Assembly: GCA_020346185.1 (NCBI GenBank)
Contig: CP070775.1
Span: 1,827,929 to 1,889,329 of the forward strand
Direction of reading: 5' to 3'
DNA length: 61,401 nucleotides
DNA from: Betaproteobacteria bacterium
GTDB lineage: Bacteria; Pseudomonadota; Gammaproteobacteria; Burkholderiales; Eutrophovitaceae
The translations under genes and the position numbers were made by a program. Of the stretch, positions 54,699 through 61,401 are shown in pieces. Each line of letters begins with the position of its first letter. Position 1 is the stretch's first letter. The notes under the pieces are model-generated. The model was not told the origin of the DNA, did not search any database, and saw nothing but the letters and a program-made list of their open reading frames with translations.

Positions 54699-55277
54699 TC
54701 AGTTCCTGAAAGGAAAGCGAAAAGCCGCCAAGAGCGCCCGCGCTTCATCATCGCTTTTCGCACTCGTCGCGATCGTTACGTTGAGCCCTCGCAGGGCATC
54801 GATCTTGTCGTACTCAATTTCCGGGAAAATAATCTGTTCCTTGACACCCATGTTGAAGTTTCCCCTGCCGTCAAATGCGCGGACGGAGATGCCACGAAAG
54901 TCGCGCACCCGAGGAATGGCCACGCTGATCAACCGGTCGAGAAACTCATACATCCGCACGTGACGCAACGTAACCTTGCAGCCAATCGGATAGCCGGTGC
55001 GAATCTTGAAACCCGCAATCGACTTGCGTGCCTTTGTGATGATCGGCTTTTGGCCAGATATCAGGGTTAGGTCGCTAACTGCGCTTTCGAGTATCTTCTT
55101 GTCATTGACCGCCTCACCAACACCCATGTTGAGAACGATCTTCTCGAGGCGCGGTACCTCCATCACGCTCTTGTAGCCGAACTGCTTGACTAGCTCAGGT
55201 ACGATTTCTTTGCGGTACTGATCAGCCAGCCGTGGCACTGGCACCTCTTTCTCGACTGCAGCTTCCTGCTTGACCAT
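54699..55277 (-). CDS. rplE: 50S ribosomal protein L5
   Basis: The 192-residue protein has [42 protein letters not shown] and [17 protein letters not shown], with [33 protein letters not shown], all uL5 hallmarks. An N-terminal extension of about 14 residues ([14 protein letters not shown]) exceeds the usual 179-residue length. It binds 5S rRNA. Confidence 0.97.
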   Translation of the reverse strand: MVKQEAAVEKEVPVPRLADQYRKEIVPELVKQFGYKSVMEVPRLEKIVLNMGVGEAVNDKKILESAVSDLTLISGQKPIITKARKSIAGFKIRTGYPIGCKVTLRHVRMYEFLDRLISVAIPRVRDFRGISVRAFDGRGNFNMGVKEQIIFPEIEYDKIDALRGLNVTIATSAKSDDEARALLAAFRFPFRN

Positions 55278-55302
55278 GAATTCCTCTTACCCCGATTCCC
55301 CG

Positions 55303-55620
55303 TTACGCGTCCAGCATCTCTCCGTTTGACCGGAAGATTCGTACCTTGCGACCGTCGTCCAGCGTCTTGATGCGGACGCGATCGCCTTTTTGAGTTGACG
55401 GATTGAACACCGCGACATTGGATATGTGAACCGGCATTTCGCGATCGACGATCCCACCGGTAGTGCCCTTCATCGGATTGGGCTTCTCGTGTTTTTTCGC
55501 GCGGTTGGCGCCCTCGACCACGACCCGGTCATCACCGACGAGCCGCAGCACGGCGCCCCGTTTGCCACGATCCTTGCCAGTACGTATCACCACTTGGTCG
55601 CCCTTGCGAATCTTGCGCAT
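55303..55620 (-). CDS. rplX: 50S ribosomal protein L24
   Basis: The ATG at 55620, eight bases behind GAGGAG, gives 105 residues: [27 protein letters not shown] (KOW motif) and [28 protein letters not shown]. The longer frame to 55635 has no support. L24 initiates 50S assembly. Confidence 0.97.
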   Translation of the reverse strand: MRKIRKGDQVVIRTGKDRGKRGAVLRLVGDDRVVVEGANRAKKHEKPNPMKGTTGGIVDREMPVHISNVAVFNPSTQKGDRVRIKTLDDGRKVRIFRSNGEMLDA

Positions 55621-55631
55621 TGCCAAACTCC

Positions 55632-56000
55632 TCAAAGAACCTCGGGTGCCAGAGACACGATCTTCATGAACCTTTCCGTCCGGAGCTCGCGGGTCACCGG
55701 CCCAAAGATGCGGGTACCAATGGGCTCAAGTTTGTTGTTGAGCAGCACGGCGGCGTTGGAGTCAAATTTGATCCGCGAACCGTCCTGACGACGCACGCCG
55801 GTGGCCGTACGCACCACCACCGCATTGTAGATTTCGCCCTTCTTCACTCGACCGCGCGGCGCGGCGTCCTTGACGCTGACTTTAATGATGTCGCCAACCC
55901 CAGCATAACGGCGCTTCGAGCCGCCGAGTACCTTGATGCACATCACCGAGCGTGCACCGGTGTTGTCGGCCACCTTCAGCCGAGATTGCATTTGAATCAT
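55632..56000 (-). CDS. rplN: 50S ribosomal protein L14
   Basis: The 122-residue protein begins [54 protein letters not shown], and has [28 protein letters not shown] at the end, as in uL14. It opens the spc part of the cluster; a 196 bp gap separates it from rpsQ and is the place where E. coli has the spc promoter. Confidence 0.97.
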   Translation of the reverse strand: MIQMQSRLKVADNTGARSVMCIKVLGGSKRRYAGVGDIIKVSVKDAAPRGRVKKGEIYNAVVVRTATGVRRQDGSRIKFDSNAAVLLNNKLEPIGTRIFGPVTRELRTERFMKIVSLAPEVL

Positions 56001-56196
56001 ATAGTTAACCTCATTCCAACTTTGCCCGCTGAGTTGCGTTAAGCAGCGAACTAGTTTTGGGACCCGCCCGGGTCATTTAATCCGGCCCCTCGTCCCGAGC
56101 CAGCGGGACGCCCGAACTGACAGCTAAAGAACGCCCAGCGCCCGATCCGGATAAAACGCGCAATGTTACGTGTATTCGCCTCGCGCCGCAAGAGGC
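56001..56196 (-). promoter_or_regulatory. gap between rpsQ and rplN, likely spc promoter region
   Basis: These 196 bases contain no gene. Read on the minus strand, GTCCCG-CTGGCT-CGGGAC forms a perfect six-base stem and GACCCGGGCGGGTC follows about 20 bases later; neither has a T-run. The position equals the S10/spc boundary of E. coli. No strong -35/-10 pair is visible. Confidence 0.4.
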
Positions 56197-56469
56197 TCAA
56201 ACTTTGGTGGCGCGCTCCATGAGCCGCGCAACCTTCCAGGTCTTGCTCTTGGAATAGGGCCGGCTTTCCTCTATCAGTACTGTATCGCCAGTATGGCACT
56301 CGTTGGCCTCATCGTGGGCATGATACTTGGTGGTTCGGCGGACAAACTTCCCGTAAAGAGGATGACGCACCATCCGATCTACCCGCACTGTTACCGTCTT
56401 GTCCATCTTGTCCGCCACGACACGGCCAGTCAGCCGCCGGCGTCTCGGCGTCTCCGTCGTTTCGCTCAT
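56197..56469 (-). CDS. rpsQ: 30S ribosomal protein S17
   Basis: The 90-residue protein contains [44 protein letters not shown] and [20 protein letters not shown], the uS17 pattern. It overlaps rpmC by four bases and ends the S10 part of the cluster. Confidence 0.97.
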   Translation of the reverse strand: MSETTETPRRRRLTGRVVADKMDKTVTVRVDRMVRHPLYGKFVRRTTKYHAHDEANECHTGDTVLIEESRPYSKSKTWKVARLMERATKV

Positions 56470-56660
56470 ACTTTACCTGCCTTTTCTGTCATCAAAGTGC
56501 GCACCCGCGCGATGTCACGGCGCACTTTGCCGAGCTCACTAGTCTTCGTCAGTTGCTGCGTGGCAATCTGCATGCGCAATGAAAATTGGGCCCTCAGCAG
56601 CTCGTTGAGCTCCTTGCGCAAATCGGCCTCACTTTTGTTTCTGAGTTCGCTCGCTTTCAT
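56466..56660 (-). CDS. rpmC: 50S ribosomal protein L29
   Basis: The 64-residue protein, [20 protein letters not shown] at the start and [25 protein letters not shown] at the end, is a typical two-helix uL29. It sits at the peptide exit tunnel. It lies between rplP and rpsQ, overlapping the latter. Confidence 0.96.
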   Translation of the reverse strand: MKASELRNKSEADLRKELNELLRAQFSLRMQIATQQLTKTSELGKVRRDIARVRTLMTEKAGKV

Positions 56661-56663
56661 CGC

Positions 56664-57077
56664 TTATCCCAAGTGACGTTGCACGAAAACGGTACGCAGA
56701 GGCAGTTTGGCAGCCGCCAGGCGGAACGCCTCGCGAGCCACGTCTTCCTGAACGCCATCCATTTCGTAGAGGACCTTGCCCGGCTGAATCTCGGCAACCC
56801 AGAACTCTGGATTGCCCTTGCCATTACCCATGCGGACCTCAGCCGGCTTTTGGGAGACCGGCTTGTCCGGAAAGATGCGAATCCAGATACGGCCGCCACG
56901 TTTGATATGGCGGGTCATCGCCCGACGAGCCGCCTCGATTTGCCGAGCTGTCAAACGGCCGCGATTGGTCGCCTTGAGGCCGAATTCGCCGAAAGAAACC
57001 TTGGCGCCGCGTGTCGCGACACCGTAATTGCGGCCTTTGTGATATTTGCGGAACTTGGTTCTAGCCGGCTGCAGCAT
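56664..57077 (-). CDS. rplP: 50S ribosomal protein L16
   Basis: The 137-residue protein starts [19 protein letters not shown] and has [64 protein letters not shown] residues of uL16. It overlaps the end of rpsC by 17 bases, so translation is coupled. Confidence 0.97.
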   Translation of the reverse strand: MLQPARTKFRKYHKGRNYGVATRGAKVSFGEFGLKATNRGRLTARQIEAARRAMTRHIKRGGRIWIRIFPDKPVSQKPAEVRMGNGKGNPEFWVAEIQPGKVLYEMDGVQEDVAREAFRLAAAKLPLRTVFVQRHLG

Positions 57078-57780
57078 TGGTTACTCCTGCTTTTCTCGGT
57101 TTCTTCGGTGCCGGCGTATCCGCACTACCTGGCACGGCCGATTGGTCGCCACGCCCCATGACCTCGCCTTTGTACACCCATACCTTGATACCGATGACGC
57201 CATAGGTGGTTTTTGCCTCCGACACACCGTAGTCAATTTCGGCACGCAACGTATGCAGGGGCACGCGGCCTTCGCGGTACCACTCTGTTCGCGCAATTTC
57301 AATCCCATTGAGGCGGCCTGCGCTCATGATCTTGATACCCTGCGCGCCCAACCGCATCGCATTTTGAATGGCGCGTTTCATGGCGCGGCGGAACATGATG
57401 CGCTTTTCGAGTTGTTGCGCAATCGAATCGGCAATCAGCTGCGCATCGAGTTCGGGCTTGCGCACTTCCTCGATGTTGACGTGAACCGGAACACCCATCA
57501 ATCTCTGCAGTTCGCCACGCAGATTCTCGATATCTTCGCCTTTCTTGCCAATGACAACGCCAGGACGCGCGCTATGGATTGTGATCTTGGCATTCTTTGC
57601 CGGCCGCTCGATCACCACGCGCGCCACCGCGGCATGTCCGAGGCGCTTGCGCAGGAATCGGCGCACCTCGATATCTTCCAAAAGCATGTCTGAAAAGCCC
57701 TTGCTGTTGGAATACCAACGGGACGTCCAGTTACGCTGCACGGCGAGACGAAAGCCGATCGGATTGATTTTCTGTCCCAT
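57061..57780 (-). CDS. rpsC: 30S ribosomal protein S3
   Basis: The 239-residue protein begins [24 protein letters not shown], carries the KH domain around [20 protein letters not shown] and ends with [16 protein letters not shown] and a Pro/Ala/Lys tail. It forms part of the mRNA entry channel. It follows rplV by two bases. Confidence 0.97.
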   Translation of the reverse strand: MGQKINPIGFRLAVQRNWTSRWYSNSKGFSDMLLEDIEVRRFLRKRLGHAAVARVVIERPAKNAKITIHSARPGVVIGKKGEDIENLRGELQRLMGVPVHVNIEEVRKPELDAQLIADSIAQQLEKRIMFRRAMKRAIQNAMRLGAQGIKIMSAGRLNGIEIARTEWYREGRVPLHTLRAEIDYGVSEAKTTYGVIGIKVWVYKGEVMGRGDQSAVPGSADTPAPKKPRKAGVTNAAAG

Positions 57781-57782
57781 GA

Positions 57783-58124
57783 TTACTCCTTGGACTCGTC
57801 GCCGACCGTCACGAAAATGTGGCTGGTTGGCTTAAGGATTTTTGACGCACGGCCTTTGGCACGCGGCCGAAAGCGCTTGAATACAGGGCCTTGCTCGACA
57901 AGGATGCTGGTGATCTTGAGTTCGTCGATGTCTGCACCATCGTTGTGCTCGGCGTTGGCTATCGCCGATTCAACGACTTTTTGGATAATGCGCGCGCCCT
58001 TCTTCGGGCTGAACTTAAGGATGTTTAGCGCCTTATCCACGGCCAGACCACGCACCTGATCGGCAACCAGCCTGCCCTTCTGGGGCGACAGCCTTACACT
58101 GCGCAGTACGGCAGAGGTTTGCAT
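57783..58124 (-). CDS. rplV: 50S ribosomal protein L22
   Basis: The 113-residue protein has [27 protein letters not shown] and the beta-hairpin end [24 protein letters not shown] of uL22, which lines the exit tunnel. It lies between rpsS and rpsC. Confidence 0.97.
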   Translation of the reverse strand: MQTSAVLRSVRLSPQKGRLVADQVRGLAVDKALNILKFSPKKGARIIQKVVESAIANAEHNDGADIDELKITSILVEQGPVFKRFRPRAKGRASKILKPTSHIFVTVGDESKE

Positions 58125-58148
58125 TTCATTCTCTCCTTCGCGCTCCGT

Positions 58149-58433
58149 TTATCTCTTGCCAGTTGCAGCTTTACGATCTGCCGCATGGCCCCTGAATGTG
58201 CGGGTCAAAGCGAACTCGCCAAGCTTGTGACCGACCATGTTTTCAGTTACGAACACTGGAACGTGCTGACGACCGTTGTGCACGGCAATGGTCAAGCCGA
58301 CGAAATCGGGGAGCACCGTCGAGCGCCGCGACCAAGTCTTGATCGGGCGTTTGTCGTTGGATGCGCGTGCGGCCTCCACCTTCTGCATCAGGTGAAGATC
58401 CACGAAAGGGCCTTTCTTGATCGAGCGTGCCAT
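58149..58433 (-). CDS. rpsS: 30S ribosomal protein S19
   Basis: The 94-residue protein begins [22 protein letters not shown] and contains [56 protein letters not shown] uS19 residues. Length is normal. It lies between rplB and rplV. Confidence 0.97.
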   Translation of the reverse strand: MARSIKKGPFVDLHLMQKVEAARASNDKRPIKTWSRRSTVLPDFVGLTIAVHNGRQHVPVFVTENMVGHKLGEFALTRTFRGHAADRKAATGKR

Positions 58434-58450
58434 ATCCTTCTACCTCTTGC

Positions 58451-59275
58451 TTACTTCGAACGGCGCCGAACAATCATGTTCTGCGTGCGTTTATTCTTGC
58501 GGGTTCTGAAGCCCTTGGTGAAGGTACCCCAAGGACTTACCGGATCGCGCTTGGTGCCAGTGCGTCCCTCACCACCGCCATGCGGGTGATCGACCGGGTT
58601 CATCGCAACACCTCGCACGGTCGGCCGCACGCCGCGCCAGCGCATCGCTCCCGCCTTGCCGATGCTTCTCAAGTTATGTTCAGAATTGCCAACCTCACCG
58701 ACGGTGGCACGACAATCAACATGGACCTTGCGGATTTCGCCCGAGCGCATGCGAAGCTGGGCGCGCGCGCCTTCACGCGCCAGCAACTGCACTGACGCGC
58801 CAGCCGAGCGGGCCAGCTGCGCTCCCTTGCCAGGACGTAGCTCGACACAATGGACAGTCGTTCCCACCGGGATACTTCTGAGCGGCAAGGTATTGCCAGG
58901 CCTGATCGGTGCCTCGTTGCCATTGAGCAACTGATCGCCCACCTTGACACCTTTCGGCGCAATAATGTACCGGCGCTCGCCGTCCGCGTAACACAGCAGC
59001 GCAATATTGGCGCTGCGGTTCGGATCGTACTCGAGGCGCTCAACGCGCGCGGCGATCCCATCCTTGTTACGGCGAAAATCAATGACGCGGTAGAGGCGCT
59101 TGTGACCACCGCCCTGGTGGCGGGTGGTTACATGGCCCTTACTGTTGCGGCCCGCCCGTTTCGGATTCTTCTCAACCAGTGGTTGATGTGGACGCCCTTT
59201 GTGAAGGTCAGGGTCAACAACCCTTACAACACCACGGCGACCGGCGGAGGTGGGTTTGAGTTTTACCAGGGCCAT
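58451..59275 (-). CDS. rplB: 50S ribosomal protein L2
   Basis: The 274-residue protein has [35 protein letters not shown] and the peptidyl-transferase-proximal [15 protein letters not shown]. It ends with [18 protein letters not shown]. The start overlaps the rplW stop by one base. Length and motif order are standard. Confidence 0.98.
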   Translation of the reverse strand: MALVKLKPTSAGRRGVVRVVDPDLHKGRPHQPLVEKNPKRAGRNSKGHVTTRHQGGGHKRLYRVIDFRRNKDGIAARVERLEYDPNRSANIALLCYADGERRYIIAPKGVKVGDQLLNGNEAPIRPGNTLPLRSIPVGTTVHCVELRPGKGAQLARSAGASVQLLAREGARAQLRMRSGEIRKVHVDCRATVGEVGNSEHNLRSIGKAGAMRWRGVRPTVRGVAMNPVDHPHGGGEGRTGTKRDPVSPWGTFTKGFRTRKNKRTQNMIVRRRSK

Positions 59276-59592
59276 TACTTAGTCTCCCCCGCCGCGAAGT
59301 TAATTTCCTGCCCGGGTTTCAGACAGATGTATGCCTTCTTCCAGTGCCTCCGGCGACCAAGGTGCGCGCCAAAGCGCTTCTTTTTGCCCTTGACATTGGA
59401 CACCTGAACACTGTCGACCTGTACTTTGAATAACAACTCAACCGCGGCCTTGATCTCCGGTTTGCTGGCATTTTTCGCCACTCGAAATATGACTTGTTCA
59501 TTCTTGTCGGCCACATAGGTGCTTTTCTCCGATACCACCGGCGCGAGCACTACCTGCAGCAGCCGCTCCTGATTAGCGGATTGCACCTTCAT
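59275..59592 (-). CDS. rplW: 50S ribosomal protein L23
   Basis: The 105-residue protein has [47 protein letters not shown] and [15 protein letters not shown] residues ([17 protein letters not shown]) of uL23. It docks factors at the exit tunnel. It overlaps rplD by four bases and rplB by one. Confidence 0.97.
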   Translation of the reverse strand: MKVQSANQERLLQVVLAPVVSEKSTYVADKNEQVIFRVAKNASKPEIKAAVELLFKVQVDSVQVSNVKGKKKRFGAHLGRRRHWKKAYICLKPGQEINFAAGETK

Positions 59593-60209
59593 GAGAACAT
59601 CTCCTCAATTTTTGTAACAGCCGCCTTAGTGATGATGGTGCTGTCGAAATTCAGCAGGCTAACCGGGTCGGCCTGTCCTGGCTGCACCACATCAACGTTC
59701 GGCAGGTTGCGAGAGGACAAGTAGAGGTTGTGGTCGGGCTCTTCGGTAATAATCAACACGCTTTTCATGCCCATATTCTTGACCTTCTGATCCAGCAGCT
59801 TGGTTTTGGGCGCATCTACCGTGAAACCATCAACCACCGCCAGTCGACCTTCGCGAACGAGCTGGGACAGAATCGACGCCATACCGGCCCGATACATCTT
59901 GCGGTTGATCTTACGGCTAAAGTTTTCATCCGGACTGGACGGGAATATCTTCGCGCCGCCACGCCAAATCGGGCTGCCGACGAATCCGGCCCGGGCCCGC
60001 CCAGTGCCCTTTTGCCGCCACGGCTTGCGATGAGATCGTGTGGTATCACCGCGCGCTTTTTGCGCACGCGTTCCCTTGCGTGCATTGGCCATGTACGCGG
60101 TAACAATCTGATGCACCAGCGGTTCGTTGTAGTCGCGGCCAAAAAGCTCGTCAGACGCTCCGACGCTGGAGGTCTCCTTGCCTTTATCGTCAATAATCTT
60201 CAGTTCCAT
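59589..60209 (-). CDS. rplD: 50S ribosomal protein L4
   Basis: The 206-residue protein has the exit-tunnel loop [29 protein letters not shown] and the N-terminal [29 protein letters not shown]. In E. coli L4 also represses the S10 operon. It follows rplC by three bases and overlaps rplW by four. Confidence 0.97.
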   Translation of the reverse strand: MELKIIDDKGKETSSVGASDELFGRDYNEPLVHQIVTAYMANARKGTRAQKARGDTTRSHRKPWRQKGTGRARAGFVGSPIWRGGAKIFPSSPDENFSRKINRKMYRAGMASILSQLVREGRLAVVDGFTVDAPKTKLLDQKVKNMGMKSVLIITEEPDHNLYLSSRNLPNVDVVQPGQADPVSLLNFDSTIITKAAVTKIEEMFS

Positions 60210-60212
60210 GGC

Positions 60213-60857
60213 TCAGCCTTTCGCCTTCACCGCGGGCAATACCACCACATTGGAGCCATCGGCTCCCGGCACCGCACCCCTGACCAACAGAAGACTGCGC
60301 TCCTCATCTATGCGCACGACCTGCACATTCTGCACCGTGCGACGCACCGAACCATGCTGGCCAGCCATACGCTTGCCGGCGAAGACACGGCCAGGGTCCT
60401 GGTTCATGCCGGTCGAACCCGGTGCATTGTGCGAAATCGAGTTGCCGTGGCTGGCCCGTTGTGACGAGAAATTATGGCGCTTGATTGAGCCGGCAAAACC
60501 CTTGCCCTTGCTCGTGCCAGACACATCGACGAGTTGGCCGACCTCGAACATGCCGACACCTATCTGCCCACCAACCTCTATTCCGGAAAGTTGATCGCCG
60601 CTGACACGAAACTCACGCATGCCACGCGCACCTTCAACACCGGCTTTGGCAAAGTGCCCGGCCTGCGCCTTGTTGATCCGGTTCGGTCGGCGCGTACCGA
60701 AAGCAATCTGCACGGCAGAGTAACCGTCGGTTTCTTCCGTCTTTATCTGAGTCACACGGTTTTCGGACACGTCCAGCACTGTCACCGGTACAGAGTCTCC
60801 TGCTTCGGTGAAAAGCCTAGTCATGCCGACCTTGCGACCGACAAGTCCTAATGTCAT
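60213..60857 (-). CDS. rplC: 50S ribosomal protein L3
   Basis: The 214-residue protein begins [30 protein letters not shown] and contains [61 protein letters not shown] uL3 residues, including the Gln methylated by PrmB in E. coli (in NQDPGRVF). It follows rpsJ in the S10 operon. Confidence 0.97.
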   Translation of the reverse strand: MTLGLVGRKVGMTRLFTEAGDSVPVTVLDVSENRVTQIKTEETDGYSAVQIAFGTRRPNRINKAQAGHFAKAGVEGARGMREFRVSGDQLSGIEVGGQIGVGMFEVGQLVDVSGTSKGKGFAGSIKRHNFSSQRASHGNSISHNAPGSTGMNQDPGRVFAGKRMAGQHGSVRRTVQNVQVVRIDEERSLLLVRGAVPGADGSNVVVLPAVKAKG

Positions 60858-60949
60858 TTGTTATTTCCTCTTCAGAGGTGCTGGCTTCAATTGGCCAGCC
60901 TGATTGCAAATTTTTCGGCCCGCGGGAGTCATACTGCTCCCGCCCGCCG

Positions 60950-61258
60950 CTACAGCTTGATCTCCACATCTACCCCCGCAGGCAGATCCAGTTTCATCAA
61001 CGCATCGACCGTCTTGTCCGTCGGGTCGATAATGTCCATCAGGCGCAGATGAGTACGAATTTCCAGTTGCTCACGCGACGCCTTATCGACATGCGGCGAG
61101 CGCAATAGATTGAAACGCTCGATCCGGGTCGGCAACGGGACCGGACCTTTCACTACCGCCCCGGTTCGCTTGGCAGTCTCGACAATCTCGACCGCCGACT
61201 GGTCGATGAGACGGTAGTCGAACGCTTTCAGTCGAATTCGTATCTTCTGGCTGTCCAT
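60950..61258 (-). CDS. rpsJ: 30S ribosomal protein S10 (NusE)
   Basis: The ATG at 61258 gives 102 residues beginning [22 protein letters not shown] and containing [40 protein letters not shown] uS10 residues. The frame open to 61309 is not used. S10 also acts as NusE in antitermination. It is the first gene of the S10 operon, about 105 bases after tuf. Confidence 0.97.
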   Translation of the reverse strand: MDSQKIRIRLKAFDYRLIDQSAVEIVETAKRTGAVVKGPVPLPTRIERFNLLRSPHVDKASREQLEIRTHLRLMDIIDPTDKTVDALMKLDLPAGVDVEIKL

Positions 61259-61363
61259 TTCAAAACCCCGTGAGGAGTGAGGTGACGGGGAAAAGCAGCC
61301 AGGCTGCACCCTTTCCCTCTCGCCCCACGTCTGTAATCAAACGATGTTACTCAATAACTGCTC

Positions 61364-61401
61364 TTACTCGATGACCTTGGCCACGACACCGGCGCCCACA
61401 G
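61364..61401 (-). CDS. tuf: elongation factor Tu, last codons only
   Basis: The minus strand from the window edge encodes VGAGVVAKVIE and a TAA at 61364-61366, the conserved C-terminus of EF-Tu. The rest of the gene lies outside the window. A tuf gene directly before rpsJ is the usual proteobacterial order. Confidence 0.9.
   Translation of the reverse strand, partial: VGAGVVAKVIE

Overview
The window is a chromosomal segment of a free-living-type gammaproteobacterium with moderately GC-rich DNA. The pointers are the gene order ssb / MFS transporter / uvrA, the S10-spc-alpha ribosomal superoperon preceded by tuf, the aspS-nudB pair, and an HrpA helicase. No phage, integrase, transposase, CRISPR array, tRNA or rRNA is visible. 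Genus cannot be fixed from sequence reading alone.

Layout: (1) 1-11 kb, mostly minus strand: hrpA (3' end cut by the window edge), a CaCA-type Na+/Ca2+ exchanger, then an uptake/catabolism cluster of amidase, D-2-hydroxyacid dehydrogenase and a complete TRAP transporter (dctM, dctQ, Tat-exported lipoprotein dctP). (2) 11.4-18.8 kb, plus strand: a ten-gene, almost fully overlapping operon for an unusual Mrp/Mbh-type cation:proton antiporter. It has subunits E, F, G, a free-standing MbhD/E-like protein, B, C, three NuoL/M/N-like subunits and a small unassigned membrane protein. (3) 18.8-36.6 kb, mixed housekeeping and accessory genes: DUF2062 protein, GNAT, a lutABC-type lactate oxidation operon with a divergent IclR regulator and a palindromic candidate operator, a PBP7-like endopeptidase, an Atm1-type ABC exporter, a creatininase-family protein, an EEP-family hydrolase, a START-like protein, a decayed nadA, nudB, aspS, an FmdB-type zinc ribbon, ugpQ, an exported methyltransferase and a PhzF-like protein. 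(4) 36.7-43.6 kb: a fused indolepyruvate ferredoxin oxidoreductase, an OprB-like porin broken by a frameshift, ssb and an MFS transporter. (5) 43.7-46.6 kb: uvrA, followed by about 600 bp without genes that carries three degenerate copies of one repeat. (6) 47.2-61.4 kb, minus strand: the ribosomal protein superoperon from tuf and rpsJ down to rplQ, ended by a clear intrinsic terminator.

Functional reading: the organism appears to take up organic acids or amides by TRAP transport, oxidise lactate through LutABC, degrade aryl pyruvates or amino acids through IOR, and use Na+/H+ circuits (Mrp-like complex, CaCA exchanger). That would fit a heterotroph in a saline setting, but this is inference. 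The most notable points are the three-module antiporter whose last subunit lacks the TM7 lysine seen in the other two, the multiply damaged nadA, the homopolymer-associated frameshift in the porin, the N-terminally extended L30, and a zinc-type (four-cysteine) ribosomal protein S4.
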